Source of the DNA: Georgenia sp. EYE_87
GTDB lineage: Bacteria; Actinomycetota; Actinomycetes; Actinomycetales; Actinomycetaceae
Assembly (NCBI RefSeq): GCF_023148685.1
Contig: NZ_JAHXNL010000001.1
Coordinates: 682,001-746,000 of the forward strand
Direction: 5' to 3'
DNA: 64,000 nucleotides
Of the stretch, positions 42,371 through 51,405 are shown piece after piece. The notes under the pieces were generated by a model. It was not told where the DNA came from, made no database searches, and saw only the letters and a program-made list of their open reading frames with translations. A program made the translations under genes and the position numbers. Each line of letters opens with the position of its first letter. Position 1 is the first letter of the stretch.

Positions 42371-43150
42371 TCAGAACCAGCGCGGGATCTCCGGCAGCTC
42401 GCCGGTCGAGCTGGTCAGCCGGCGCGCGCCGCGGCCGGTGAGCCAGCGGACGAGGTCGGCGGTGGTGCCGGTGATCGTCGGGCCGGTGCCCTCCCCGACT
42501 GTGACCTTCCGGTCCCGGTCGGTCGGGGCGAGGACGAGGTCGGCCTTCTCCTCGCGCCGGGCCCACGCCCGGATGACGTCGGCGAGCAGCTCGTCGAGCA
42601 GGTCGGGCGGGAAGTCCCGGAACGAGCCGGCGTTGTCCAGGTCCACGGCGTGGACCCACACCTCCCGGGCGCGCATCCACGCGGTCTCCCGGGCGGGCAC
42701 GGTGCGTCCCTGGGCGGTGCGGACCTCGTGGTCCCACTGCTCGTCGGTGAGATCGCGCCACTCGACGTTCAGGTGGACCTCGGCGTGGGCGAACAGGTTG
42801 CGCAGCGCCCGGGCGGGGAGGGTGGCCCCCCGGTCGATCTCGGTGTTGCGCTGGGTGGTCGAGGCGTACATGGGCGTCTCCACGCCCGTGCGCGCCCACT
42901 CGCACAGCCGGGTCAGCGCGCGGGCGTTGTACCCCACGTGCGCCACCAGGTGCGCCCTGGTCCAGCCGGGGAGCAGGCTCGGCCCGTAGAGCTCCTCGTC
43001 GGTGAGCTCGTTGAGCTTCCGGGCGAAGTACGCCGTGCCGGTCCGCGCCCACGCGAGCTCGCGCGCGGGGGCGTTCTCGGAGTCGTACCGCGCGCCGGCG
43101 CCCTGCCGCCGCCGGAGCTCCTCGCGGGCCTGCTCGAGCGAGGTGCTCAT
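42371..43150 (-). CDS. nagL: Mycothiol-dependent maleylpyruvate isomerase
   Basis: 259 residues, ATG overlapping nagK by four bases. DinB-like/MDMPI domain: LLPGWTRAHLVAHVGYNARA with a metal His, and ETAWMRAREVWVHAVDL supplying the Glu-x-x-x-His ligands. This is the actinobacterial enzyme using mycothiol, not glutathione, to convert maleylpyruvate to fumarylpyruvate. Last gene of the 3-hydroxybenzoate operon. It supports a mycothiol-making host. Confidence 0.93.
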   Translation of the reverse strand: MSTSLEQAREELRRRQGAGARYDSENAPARELAWARTGTAYFARKLNELTDEELYGPSLLPGWTRAHLVAHVGYNARALTRLCEWARTGVETPMYASTTQRNTEIDRGATLPARALRNLFAHAEVHLNVEWRDLTDEQWDHEVRTAQGRTVPARETAWMRAREVWVHAVDLDNAGSFRDFPPDLLDELLADVIRAWARREEKADLVLAPTDRDRKVTVGEGTGPTITGTTADLVRWLTGRGARRLTSSTGELPEIPRWF

Positions 43151-44010
43151 GCGCCCACCGTGGCGGGCGTCTGCGCGGCGCCGCCCGCCACCTTCTCCTC
43201 GACCGCGAGGTTGACGAGCTCGCCGATGCCGTCGATCGACACCGACACCGTCTGGCCCGCGGTGATGTAGCGCCCGGGCTTCCGTGCGTGGCCCACACCG
43301 CCGGGGGTCCCGGTGGCGATGATGTCGCCGGGGTTGAGGGTGAAGATCGTGGAGATGTACTGCACGAGCGCCACGGCGTCGAAGACGAGGTCGTCGATGC
43401 GGGTGCGCTGCATCTCCTCGCCGTCGAGGCGGGTGACGAGCTCGGCGTCGGCCGGCAGCTCGTCCGGGGTGACGAGCACGGGGCCGAGCGGCGTCGAGCT
43501 CTCCCACGCCTTGCCCTGGAACCATTGCGGGGTGCGGTACTGGTAGTCGCGCATGGTGATGTCGTTCATCACCGTGTACCCGGCGATCGCGTCCCTCGCC
43601 TGCTCCGCGTCCGCGCGGCGGACGCTCTTGCCGACGACGACGACGAGCTCGCCCTCCCAGTCGATCTTGTCCGACTCCGGCGGGATCTGGATCTCGTCGC
43701 GCGGGCCGATCAGGGCCTCGGGGAACTTGGTGAACAGGGTCGGGTACTCGGGCAGCTCGCGGCCCATCTCGAGGATGTGGTTGCGGTAGTTCAGGCCGAC
43801 GCAGACGATCTTGCCCGGTGTGGACACCACGGGGGCCAGGTCCGCCGTCGCCAGGTCGTGCTCGGCGCCGGACGCCCCGGCCGCGGCGGAGAGGTCGCCG
43901 CGGCGCAGGAGGTCCCCGACGTCGGTGAAGCCGGCCAGCTCGACGGCCTTGTCGCCGTCGACGCGGGCGGCAACGGTGCCGGAGGTGGTGCGCAGGGTGG
44001 TCAGCTTCAT
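43147..44010 (-). CDS. nagK: Fumarylpyruvate hydrolase (FAH family)
   Basis: 287 residues; overlaps both neighbours by four bases. FAH fold: VCVGLNYRNHILEMG, KFPEALIGPRDEI, metal ligands in DKIDWEGELVVVVGK, GYTVMNDITMRDYQYR, and GDIIATGTPGGVGHAR. It splits fumarylpyruvate into fumarate and pyruvate, the final step of the pathway. The first 70 residues form the small N-terminal domain common to FAH proteins. The assignment to fumarylpyruvate rests on the operon. Confidence 0.93.
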   Translation of the reverse strand: MKLTTLRTTSGTVAARVDGDKAVELAGFTDVGDLLRRGDLSAAAGASGAEHDLATADLAPVVSTPGKIVCVGLNYRNHILEMGRELPEYPTLFTKFPEALIGPRDEIQIPPESDKIDWEGELVVVVGKSVRRADAEQARDAIAGYTVMNDITMRDYQYRTPQWFQGKAWESSTPLGPVLVTPDELPADAELVTRLDGEEMQRTRIDDLVFDAVALVQYISTIFTLNPGDIIATGTPGGVGHARKPGRYITAGQTVSVSIDGIGELVNLAVEEKVAGGAAQTPATVGA

Positions 44011-45122
44011 CGGTCGGTCCCCTCGATGTACGTGCGGTCGAAGTGCAGACGCTCCATGATCGGCGCGTCGGAGAAACGGAAGAGGTCGAACTGGGTGTCG
44101 GCCTGGAGCGACCACGGCACCCACGACGGGATGACGAACATGTCGCCGATCTCGAGCTGGTTCTCGGTGCCGTCGATGACGACGGAGCCGGACCCCTCGA
44201 AGACCTGGAAGACGGTCGAGCCGACCTCGCGGCGCGTGGCCGTGACGGCGCCGGCGCGCAGGCGGTGAAACTCGGCACGGATGGTCGGCATGACGTCCCC
44301 GCCGGTGGTGGGGTTGACGTAGCGCACGGCGGCGTGGCCCTGCTCGACGGTGGCCGGCTGGCCCTCCTCCTCCAGCAGCAGCTGCTCGGTCAGCGCGCGG
44401 TCGGTGTGCTCCCACCGGTAGGCGCCGATCGGGGAGGAGACGGTGTTCTGCAGGCCGGAGAGCGGGCGCAGGCCGGGGTGGCACCACAGCCGCTCGCCGC
44501 GGGAGTAGTTCGGCGTCGCGTAGTCGGTGACGCGCTCGGAGCCGAACTCGAAGAAGCCGACGTCGTTCTGGTAGGAGAACGGGATGTCGAGGCCGTCGAT
44601 CCAGGCCATCGGCTTGTCGGTCTCGTTGTGGTGGCCGTGGAAGTTCCAGCCCGGCGTCAGCAGGAAGTCGCCGCGGCTCATCCGCACCGGGTCGCCGTTG
44701 ACGACGGTCCACACGCCCTCGCCCTCGACGACGAAGCGGAAGGCGTTCTGGGAGTGCCGGTGCTCCGGCGCGGTCTCCTTCGGGCCGAGGTACTGGATGG
44801 CGGCCCACAGCGTCGGGGAGACGTAGGCCCGGCCGCCCAGGCCCGGGTTCGCCAGGCCGATGGCGCGGCGCTCGCCGCCGCGGCCGACGGGCACGAGGTC
44901 GCCGGAGCGCTGCGCCAGCGGGTAGAGGGTCGACCACTTCCACACGTGCGGCACCGCCTTGGGCGCCGGGTGCATGGGCATGAGGTCGTCGATCTGGGTC
45001 CACAGCGGGACCATGTGGTTCGCCTCGAAGCCGGCGTAGAGCTCGCGCAGCTCGGGGGTGTCCTCCGGCTGCATCGCGTTCTCGACGTCGCCGTGCTCCA
45101 GGGGCTGGTCGGTGGTGGTCAT
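44007..45122 (-). CDS. nagI: Gentisate 1,2-dioxygenase
   Basis: 371 residues, the normal length. Bicupin: the iron site in ETAPEHRHSQNAFRFVVEGE with the His-x-His, then LTPGWNFHGHHNETDKP with the third His, and a second cupin around VGSTVFQVFEGSGSVVIDGT. It opens gentisate to maleylpyruvate with O2 and Fe(II). It lies between nagX (20 bases upstream) and nagK (ATGA overlap). Confidence 0.95.
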   Translation of the reverse strand: MTTTDQPLEHGDVENAMQPEDTPELRELYAGFEANHMVPLWTQIDDLMPMHPAPKAVPHVWKWSTLYPLAQRSGDLVPVGRGGERRAIGLANPGLGGRAYVSPTLWAAIQYLGPKETAPEHRHSQNAFRFVVEGEGVWTVVNGDPVRMSRGDFLLTPGWNFHGHHNETDKPMAWIDGLDIPFSYQNDVGFFEFGSERVTDYATPNYSRGERLWCHPGLRPLSGLQNTVSSPIGAYRWEHTDRALTEQLLLEEEGQPATVEQGHAAVRYVNPTTGGDVMPTIRAEFHRLRAGAVTATRREVGSTVFQVFEGSGSVVIDGTENQLEIGDMFVIPSWVPWSLQADTQFDLFRFSDAPIMERLHFDRTYIEGTDR

Positions 45123-45142
45123 CGTCTCGACTCCTTCGTCTC

Positions 45143-46414
45143 TCAGGCGCGGGCGGGGGTGGGTGCGGAGGTGGCCTCGGCCGGCGCGTCGCCGCCGACC
45201 GGCTGGGGGACGTTCCCGGCGTCGGCCCCGTCCCGGACGGGACCGTACAGCCAGTCCACGAGGTGGTAGTCGTAGGTGTCGCGCCGGCGGAACGCCTCGT
45301 CGCGCAGGATCGTCGGGACGTGGCTGTCCACGTGCCAGATGTCGCCCCAGACGCGGGCGGTGGACTGGACGTTGCCGGCCGCCTCGACCCGCTCGGACTC
45401 GTACTGGGCCAGGGCGCGGTCGACGTTCTCGGAGTCCCAGGCGCCGTCGCCGAGGGGGGCCAGCGCGGCGGAGATCGACGCGCCGTCGAGCAGAGACTGG
45501 CCGGCGCCCTGGGCGAGGTACTGCAGCATGGCGTGCGCCGCGTCCCCGAGCAGCGAGATGCGGCCCTTGGTCCAGTTCTTCAGCGGCTCACGGTCGGCCA
45601 TCGGCCAACGCTTGATGCGGCCGAGCGACGGGATCGCCACGCGGACCTGCTCGCACATCCCGGCGTAGGTGCGGTCCAGCTCCTCGGGGGTTCCCCAGTC
45701 CTCCTTGCCGTCCAGGTACTCCTGGCTGCGGAAGACGGCGACCTGGTTGTACAGCTTGCCGGCGCGGACCGGGTACTGGACCAGGTGCAGGCCCGGGCCC
45801 ATCCAGACGACGACGTCGTCCATGTCCATGCGGCGGTCCACGTCCTCGATCGGGACGGCGCCGCGGTAGGCGACGTAGCCGGAGGGGACCGGCTCGTCCT
45901 CGACGATCTGCTTGCGGACGACCGAGTGGAGCCCGTCCGCGCCGATGAGCAGCTGGCCGGTGAGCGTGGCGCCGTTGGCGCAGGTGAGGACGACGGAGTC
46001 GCCCTTGTCCTCGATGTCGGTGACCTTGTGGTCGGTGCGCAGCACGACGTTCGGCTCGGCCTCGGCGGCCTCGCGCAGGGCGTCGAGCAGATCGCTGCGG
46101 TGCAGCACGATGTAGGGCGCGCCGTAGCGCCGGCGCGCGTCGACCAGGTCGAGCGTGGTGAGCATCTCGCCGGAGACGGCGTTCATGAACACCAGCCGCT
46201 TGGGCTGGACGGACAGCGGCAGGATCTTCTCGAGCACGCCGACCTCGTCGAGCATGCGCGTGATGTTCGGGGCGAGCTGCAGCCCGGCGCCGACCTCGGC
46301 GAACTCGGGCGCCTGCTCGAGCACCGTCACCCGGAGGCCCTTGCGAGCGAGCATGAGGGCCGCTCCGAGTCCGCCGATGCCGCCCCCGGCGATGATCACC
46401 TGATCTGTGGACAC
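45143..46414 (-). CDS. nagX: 3-hydroxybenzoate 6-hydroxylase (FAD monooxygenase)
   Basis: 423 residues, GTG start with GAGGAGGCGG upstream. FAD-binding GGGIGGLGAALMLARKG, the DG motif in LLIGADGLHSVVRKQ and the GD motif in SLLGDAAHAMLQYLAQGAGQ. The YLAQGAGQS segment and neighbours identify it with 3-hydroxybenzoate 6-hydroxylase, giving gentisate, rather than salicylate hydroxylase. First gene of the operon. The last 30 residues are an Ala/Pro tail. Confidence 0.92.
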   Translation of the reverse strand: MSTDQVIIAGGGIGGLGAALMLARKGLRVTVLEQAPEFAEVGAGLQLAPNITRMLDEVGVLEKILPLSVQPKRLVFMNAVSGEMLTTLDLVDARRRYGAPYIVLHRSDLLDALREAAEAEPNVVLRTDHKVTDIEDKGDSVVLTCANGATLTGQLLIGADGLHSVVRKQIVEDEPVPSGYVAYRGAVPIEDVDRRMDMDDVVVWMGPGLHLVQYPVRAGKLYNQVAVFRSQEYLDGKEDWGTPEELDRTYAGMCEQVRVAIPSLGRIKRWPMADREPLKNWTKGRISLLGDAAHAMLQYLAQGAGQSLLDGASISAALAPLGDGAWDSENVDRALAQYESERVEAAGNVQSTARVWGDIWHVDSHVPTILRDEAFRRRDTYDYHLVDWLYGPVRDGADAGNVPQPVGGDAPAEATSAPTPARA

Positions 46415-46496
46415 AGTCCGCCTCCTCGCTGACTATCGCGCCCCGCCGCCGTGGTCGGGGTCACATGTTTGAACGACGTTAACCCGACCCTTCCAC

Positions 46497-46507
46497 TGTG
46501 TGCAACA
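46497..46507. promoter_or_regulatory. Candidate NagR operator region between nagX and nagR
   Basis: GTGTGCAACAC (46497-46507) is an inverted repeat with a three-base centre, just upstream of the nagR -10. A second imperfect repeat, AACGACGTT, is nearby at 46472-46480. Both lie in the 111-base divergent region and are candidate IclR-type sites. Confidence 0.35.
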
Positions 46508-46513
46508 CCACGG

Positions 46514-46519
46514 TATGAT
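46514..46519 (+). promoter_or_regulatory. -10 element of nagR (leaderless)
   Basis: TATGAT, a near-consensus -10, ends 6 bases before GTG 46526. No ribosome binding site is present. Confidence 0.5.
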
Positions 46520-46525
46520 GATTCT

Positions 46526-47302
46526 GTGCAGCAGAAAACCGATCCGTACCGCATCGAGGCGGTCGACCGTGCCCTGCAGCTCCTCGGCCTGCTGCGTGAC
46601 CGCGGGCGTCTGAGCGTGACCGAGGCGGCGCAGGAGCTCGGCGTGGCGCCGTCCACGGCGCACCGTCTCCTCAGCACGCTCGGGCACCGCGGCTGGGCGG
46701 TGCAGGGCGAGCGCAAGCTCTACGAGGCCGGGCCGGAGCTGGCCGCGTCCGCCGCCGTGCCCGCCGGCATCCCCGAGGTCGTCCGCACCCTGCGGCCCTA
46801 CCTCGACGCGCTCTTCGCGGAGCTCGGCGAGACGTCGCACCTCATGGTCCTCATCGGCTCGGACGTGCGCTTCGTCGACGGCATCGAGAGCGACCGCAGC
46901 CTCCGGGTGGGCCTCCGGGTCGGCACGCGCATGCCCGCCTACACGACCTCGGGCGGCAAGGCGATGCTTGCCGAGCTCTCCCCCGACGCGCTCGCCGCGC
47001 TGCACCCGGGCGGGCTGCGGCCGTGGCCCGGAGGCCACGCGACGAACCTCGCGGAGCTGACGGCCGAGCTCGACCGGGTGCGCTCGCAGCGCTTCGGCTT
47101 CAACCAGGAGGAGAGCGAGCCTGGTGTCGCGGCGCTCGGGGCCTCGCTCGGGACGGCGGCGGGCGAGGTGCGCGCCGCGCTCACGGTGGCCGTGCCGACC
47201 GCCCGGTTCACCGGGGAGGACGCCGAGAAGATCGCCTCCGTCCTGGTGGAGGCCTGCGCCCGGGCGCGCGCCGAGCTCTGGCTGGCGGAGGCGGCCCGCT
47301 GA
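46526..47302 (+). CDS. nagR: IclR-family regulator of the 3-hydroxybenzoate operon
   Basis: 258 residues from GTG 46526. N-terminal winged helix: RALQLLGLLRDRGRLSVTEA, ELGVAPSTAHRLLSTLGHRG. C-terminal IclR effector domain (about 75-255): LFAELGETSHLMVLIG, VGTRMPAYTTSGGKAMLAEL and SQRFGFNQEESEPGVAALG. Divergent from nagX. IclR regulators of gentisate clusters respond to the aromatic substrate or gentisate. The start codon is fixed by the TATGAT box 6 bases upstream. Confidence 0.92.
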   Translation: MQQKTDPYRIEAVDRALQLLGLLRDRGRLSVTEAAQELGVAPSTAHRLLSTLGHRGWAVQGERKLYEAGPELAASAAVPAGIPEVVRTLRPYLDALFAELGETSHLMVLIGSDVRFVDGIESDRSLRVGLRVGTRMPAYTTSGGKAMLAELSPDALAALHPGGLRPWPGGHATNLAELTAELDRVRSQRFGFNQEESEPGVAALGASLGTAAGEVRAALTVAVPTARFTGEDAEKIASVLVEACARARAELWLAEAAR

Positions 47303-47304
47303 GG

Positions 47305-47381
47305 CGGCTTCCCGCGGCGGCCCCCTGACACGGCTTCCCGCGGCGGAGCGCTGTGGCGGCTCCCGGGGCGGAGCACTGAGG
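47305..47381 (+). repeat. Three imperfect 26-base tandem repeats after nagR
   Basis: Units begin CGGCTTCCCGCGGCGG at 47305 and 47331 and degenerate as CGGCTCCCGGGGCGG at 47357. They fill the space between the nagR stop and the convergent exonuclease gene. Confidence 0.75.
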
Positions 47382-47406
47382 GCGAGCGGCAGCCGGCCGG
47401 CGCGGC

Positions 47407-48357
47407 TCAGCCCGCGCGGCGCTCCCCCGCCGCGGTGAGCGCCTGGACCACCCGGGTCATCGAGGAGGTCAGGTTCCACCGCTCGGCCAGGGCGGCGACG
47501 GCCGCCGGGTCCGCGGGCGCGTCCGGCAGCGTGTCGTCCACGTCGGCCACCGGGGCGTCGTGGGCCACGCGCACGACGGTGGGCGCGACGGCGAGGTAGT
47601 CCCACGCCGCGCGGAACTTCGCCTGCTGACCGGCGCTCACCTCGCCCGCCTCGACCGCCGCGAGCACGCCGGCGAGCGTGCCGTGCTTGCGCAGCAGCGA
47701 GGCCGCGGTCTTCTCCCCCACGCCGGCCACGCCCGGCAGACCGTCGCTCGGGTCGCCCCGCAGCGTCGCCATGTCGGCGTACGCGACGCCGGTCTCCACC
47801 CCGTACCGCTCCTGCAGGTAACCCTGGTCCACCACCTGAAGGTTCTTGACGCCCTTGACCGGGTACAGCACGCGCACCCCGGCGGCGTCGTCCACGAGCT
47901 GGAAGAGGTCCCGGTCGCCCGTGACGACCTCGACCGGCGCACGCCGGCCGTCCTGGGCGACCTCGCGCGCCACCAGCGTGCCGATGACGTCGTCGGCCTC
48001 GAAACCGGGCGCGCCGGCCCGGGCGATCCCGAGGGCGGCGAGCGACTCCACGATGACCGGCACCTGCGCGGTCAGGGCCGGCGGCACCTCCTCCCCGCCG
48101 TCGGCCGCGAGGCGGTGCTCCTTGTAGGAGGGGATCGCGGCCACGCGGAACGCCGGCCGCCAGTCGTCGTCCCAGCACGCCACGACGCGGGAGGGGCGCC
48201 GGTCCGTCACGAGCTGGGCGATCATGTCGAGGAACCCGCGCACGGCATTGACCGGCGTGCCGTCGGGCGCCTTGATGCTGTCGGGGACGCCGTAGTAGGC
48301 GCGGAAGTACAGCGAGGCGGAGTCGAGCAGCAGCAGCGGCTCACCGGCGTTCGTCAT
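47407..48357 (-). CDS. 5'-3' exonuclease (Pol I exonuclease-domain/ExoIX-like)
   Basis: 316 residues from ATG 48357. PIN-like flap nuclease: LLLLDSASLYFRAYYGVPDS, VACWDDDWRPAFR, GFEADDVIGTLVAREV, EVVTGDRDLFQLVDD and the helix-hairpin-helix LRGDPSDGLPGVAGVGEKTA. All the acidic metal ligands are present. There is no polymerase domain, so this is a free-standing exonuclease that may process RNA primers or flaps alongside Pol I. Confidence 0.94.
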   Translation of the reverse strand: MTNAGEPLLLLDSASLYFRAYYGVPDSIKAPDGTPVNAVRGFLDMIAQLVTDRRPSRVVACWDDDWRPAFRVAAIPSYKEHRLAADGGEEVPPALTAQVPVIVESLAALGIARAGAPGFEADDVIGTLVAREVAQDGRRAPVEVVTGDRDLFQLVDDAAGVRVLYPVKGVKNLQVVDQGYLQERYGVETGVAYADMATLRGDPSDGLPGVAGVGEKTAASLLRKHGTLAGVLAAVEAGEVSAGQQAKFRAAWDYLAVAPTVVRVAHDAPVADVDDTLPDAPADPAAVAALAERWNLTSSMTRVVQALTAAGERRAG

Positions 48358-48612
48358 GGCCTCAGCATGCCCTAAGGCCAGCGCCGTACCGCCCGGGCCG
48401 GGCCGGCGCGACACACCGCCCGCGCCCCGGCTACCGCACCGAACTGCCCGCGCCACGACTGCCCCGCGCCGCCCGTCGCCGACGGCGGACCGCCCCTTCC
48501 CGGTCGCGGGACCAAGGCCTCTCGTCATGCGGTGCCGGGCCGACCCAGGATGGGGTGACGGAGCGCCGGGGCGTGCCGGCCTCGGCCCGTGTCACCCCGG
48601 AAGGAGAAGAAC

Positions 48613-49035
48613 ATGCCGAAGCTGTCGAAGGCCACCGCGTCGTCCCACCAAGGCTTCCCGGGGTTCGCGGACGCCTACGAGCAGGAGATCGGCGACTGGA
48701 CGGTCACGATCGAGGCCACCCTGGCCGACTTCGACCTCGCGCCGTTCTTCAGCGGTGCGCCGAACGACCAGTGTCAGGGGCACCACCTGGGCTACGTGCT
48801 CAGGGGGAAGTTCGGCGTCCGGACGGCAGGCGGCGGGGAGGAGATCTTCGAGGCCGGTGACGCGTTCGTCATCGAGCCCGGGCACACGCCGCTCATCTTC
48901 GCCGACAGCGAGTACGTCGCCTTCACCCCCACGAAGGAGGCGAGGGAGGAGAGCGCGGTGCTCATGCCGAACGTGGCCAGGTACGCCGCTGAGCACGGGA
49001 TCGAGCTGCCGCGCCCGGAGACGTCCTCCTCCTGA
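48613..49035 (+). CDS. Cupin-domain protein
   Basis: 140 residues with AAGGAGAAGA before ATG 48613. A single cupin: CQGHHLGYVLRGKFGVRTAG with two His, and EAGDAFVIEPGHTPLIFA with a third His. The metal set (H, H, E/D, H) looks complete enough to bind metal. Function unknown; similar small cupins are isomerases, dioxygenases or sensors. It stands alone and ends in a stop-starting tandem duplication. Confidence 0.82.
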   Translation: MPKLSKATASSHQGFPGFADAYEQEIGDWTVTIEATLADFDLAPFFSGAPNDQCQGHHLGYVLRGKFGVRTAGGGEEIFEAGDAFVIEPGHTPLIFADSEYVAFTPTKEAREESAVLMPNVARYAAEHGIELPRPETSSS

Positions 49036-49074
49036 TCCTCCTGACGCGCGCGCTGATCCTCCTGACGCGCGCGC
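49033..49074 (+). repeat. 21-base tandem duplication starting at the cupin stop codon
   Basis: TGATCCTCCTGACGCGCGCGC is present at 49033-49053 and 49054-49074. The first TGA is the cupin gene stop (49033-49035). Confidence 0.85.
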
Positions 49075-49076
49075 CG

Positions 49077-50240
49077 TCACATCGCCCGGGCCAGGCTGCG
49101 GCGCAGCGCCCACGACCCCAGGGCGAGGGTCGCGGCGGCCATGGCGAGCAGCACGCCGAGACGGGGCAGGATGTCGGCCAGGGTGGCCTCGTGCCGCTGG
49201 ATGTCGGCGAGGGCCTCGTAGGCCCAGGCGTGCGGCGTCACGTGCGAGACCCCGCGCAGGGTGTCCGGGAACAGCTCGAGCGGCAGCATCCCGCCGCCGA
49301 GGGCCGCGAGGACGAGGCCGAGGCCGATGCCCAGCCCGACGGCGGCGTTCTCGTTGTCCAGCAAGGAACCGATGAGCATCGCGGCCCCCGCGGCCACCGC
49401 GGCGAAGGACGCCAGCACGAGCAGCGAGAGCCCCAGGTCGCCCCACTCCACGCCGAAGAGCAGCGCGGTCGCCGCCATGATGTAGGCGCCCTGGAAAAGG
49501 GCGATGACGAACCGGCCGAGCGCCTGGCCGGCCACCAGCTCGGTCGTGGAGACCGGGGCGGTGAGCGCCCGCGCGACCACCCCGTAACGGCGGCCCTGGA
49601 TGAGCGTGCTGGACCCGGCGAGCGAGATCAGGAACACGAACAGGAGCAGTTGGGACGCCGCCCCGATGTCGAACTGCCCCACCCCGGAGAACTCCTGCGC
49701 CACCTCGTCCACGTCCGTCACCTCGAGGCGGGGAGGCTCGAAGTCGTGGCCCGCACTGTCCAGGGCGGCCGCCGCTGCTCCCGCCTCCACCCCTGCCGCG
49801 GTCAGCGCGGCCACCTGGCCCTGCTGCGCTGTGACGGCCCGGACCGCGGCCTGGGCCCGCTGCACCGTGACCGGGGCGCCGGCCTGCGAGCTGGCGACGA
49901 TGTCGAGGGTGACGTCCTCGCCCGCGGCGTACGAGGCGGCGTCGGCGTCGTCCAGCCAGAGCCCGGCGTCGGCGCGACCGCGAGCGACCTGCTCGAGGGC
50001 GTCGTCGTCGTCGGCGAGGGTGACGCTCACGTCGCGGTCCTCGAGGGCGGCGACGACGGCGCCGCGCAGCTCGCTCTCCCCGCCCACGACGACCATGCTG
50101 CCGGTGGTGCCCCCGCCGCCGAACTGCGAGCCGAGCACCAGCACGAGGACCAGCGGGAACACGAAGACGAAGAAGATGTTGGAGCGGTCACGGAGGAACC
50201 GCCGAAGCTCGACGGCGGCGATGGCCAGCACGGGTCTCAC
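49077..50240 (-). CDS. ABC-2 type permease, second subunit
   Basis: 387 residues, GTG start overlapping the upstream permease by four bases. One N-terminal membrane segment (FFVFVFPLVLVLVLGSQFGG), a 170-residue extracytoplasmic domain, then five C-terminal segments with GRRYGVVARALTAPVSTTEL and LPLELFPDTLRGVSHVTPHA. This is the YhfE/NatB-like layout. With its partner and the ATPase it forms a heterodimeric exporter. Substrate unknown. Confidence 0.9.
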   Translation of the reverse strand: MRPVLAIAAVELRRFLRDRSNIFFVFVFPLVLVLVLGSQFGGGGTTGSMVVVGGESELRGAVVAALEDRDVSVTLADDDDALEQVARGRADAGLWLDDADAASYAAGEDVTLDIVASSQAGAPVTVQRAQAAVRAVTAQQGQVAALTAAGVEAGAAAAALDSAGHDFEPPRLEVTDVDEVAQEFSGVGQFDIGAASQLLLFVFLISLAGSSTLIQGRRYGVVARALTAPVSTTELVAGQALGRFVIALFQGAYIMAATALLFGVEWGDLGLSLLVLASFAAVAAGAAMLIGSLLDNENAAVGLGIGLGLVLAALGGGMLPLELFPDTLRGVSHVTPHAWAYEALADIQRHEATLADILPRLGVLLAMAAATLALGSWALRRSLARAM

Positions 50241-51403
50241 AGGTCCCTCCCCCGGTCCGGCACCAGCAGGGAGGCTGCGGTGACGACGGCGGCGAACGCG
50301 AGCATGTAGAGGATCGGGACGCCGATGTCGGTGATCCCTCCGCCCCCCGACGTGATGCCCAGGCCACGGATGAACGCGGCGACCGGGTTGAGGTCGAGGA
50401 GCTGGCCGGCGAGGCCCGAGGCGGTGAGGGGGAAGAAGGCGCCGCCCGCCGTGCCCAGCCCGATGGCGAAGATGGACTGCAGGACGTTGGCCTGCTCGGC
50501 CGTGCGCGCGACGCGTGCGATGACCAGCATGAGCGAGGTCGCGGCGGTCACGGCGCACACGACCAGCACGCCCACCGCGAGTGCGGATCCGAAGGTGACG
50601 TCGAACAGCAGAGAGCCGACGACGAGGAGCACCGTGGTGGCGACGACGCCGAGGACGAAGCTGACCAGGGCCTTCGCGGCCACGACCAGACCCGGCCGCA
50701 TCGGCATCGAGCGGAGGCGGGCGAGCGTGCCCTGCTCGCGCTCGTTCACCAGGCTCAGCACGCCGAAGCCGACGGTGAAGAGCAGGAAAAGGCCGGCCTG
50801 CCCCGCGACCAGCGTGCCCAGGCCACTGAGCTGCTCGCTGGACGCCTCTCCCTGGGCGAGGGCGACGGTCGGGCCGGCCGTGGCGGCCTGCTGCGCGATC
50901 GCGCCCACCTGCTCGGGCGGCAGGGCGAGCCTGTCCGCTGCCCCGGCGGCCACCGTGCCGGCGGCGAGCTGGTCGAGCACTCCCTGGACGACCGCGACGA
51001 GGACGTCGGACTCGATCCCCGCCCCGTTCCCCTCGACGATGTCGACGACGGGCCCCTCCCCGAGGGCGAGCGCCTCGCCGAAGCCCTCCGGGACCACGAG
51101 GCCGAGGTCGGCGGCGCCGGCCTCGGCGAGCTCGCGGACCTCGGTCGCCCCGACCTCCCGCACGGTGACCTGGGGCGACTCGAGCTCTCCGAGCGCGGCG
51201 ACGAGGACGGCGGCCAGCTCGTCGTCGTCCGGGACGGCGGCCGCCACGGTGACCGGCTCCAGCTCGAGGTCCTCGGTCCCGCCGAAGACGAGGTTGAAGA
51301 CCAGCATGAGCGCGAGCGGGACGACGAGCGCGAAGATGATGACGGACCTGTCCCGGACCCGCTGGCGCAGGTCGGACGCGGTCATTGTCCAGAGCTGGTT
51401 CAC
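50237..51403 (-). CDS. ABC-2 type permease, first subunit
   Basis: 388 residues. Same layout as its partner: N-terminal segment VIIFALVVPLALMLVFNLVF, a large external domain rich in Ala/Glu (about 45-210), and C-terminal membrane segments with EREQGTLARLRSMPMRPGLV and NPVAAFIRGLGITSGG. The ATPase gene ends two bases before it and the second permease follows with a GTGA overlap. The two permeases share the fold but differ in sequence, so likely form a heterodimer. Confidence 0.9.
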   Translation of the reverse strand: MNQLWTMTASDLRQRVRDRSVIIFALVVPLALMLVFNLVFGGTEDLELEPVTVAAAVPDDDELAAVLVAALGELESPQVTVREVGATEVRELAEAGAADLGLVVPEGFGEALALGEGPVVDIVEGNGAGIESDVLVAVVQGVLDQLAAGTVAAGAADRLALPPEQVGAIAQQAATAGPTVALAQGEASSEQLSGLGTLVAGQAGLFLLFTVGFGVLSLVNEREQGTLARLRSMPMRPGLVVAAKALVSFVLGVVATTVLLVVGSLLFDVTFGSALAVGVLVVCAVTAATSLMLVIARVARTAEQANVLQSIFAIGLGTAGGAFFPLTASGLAGQLLDLNPVAAFIRGLGITSGGGGITDIGVPILYMLAFAAVVTAASLLVPDRGRDL

Positions 51404-51405
51404 GG

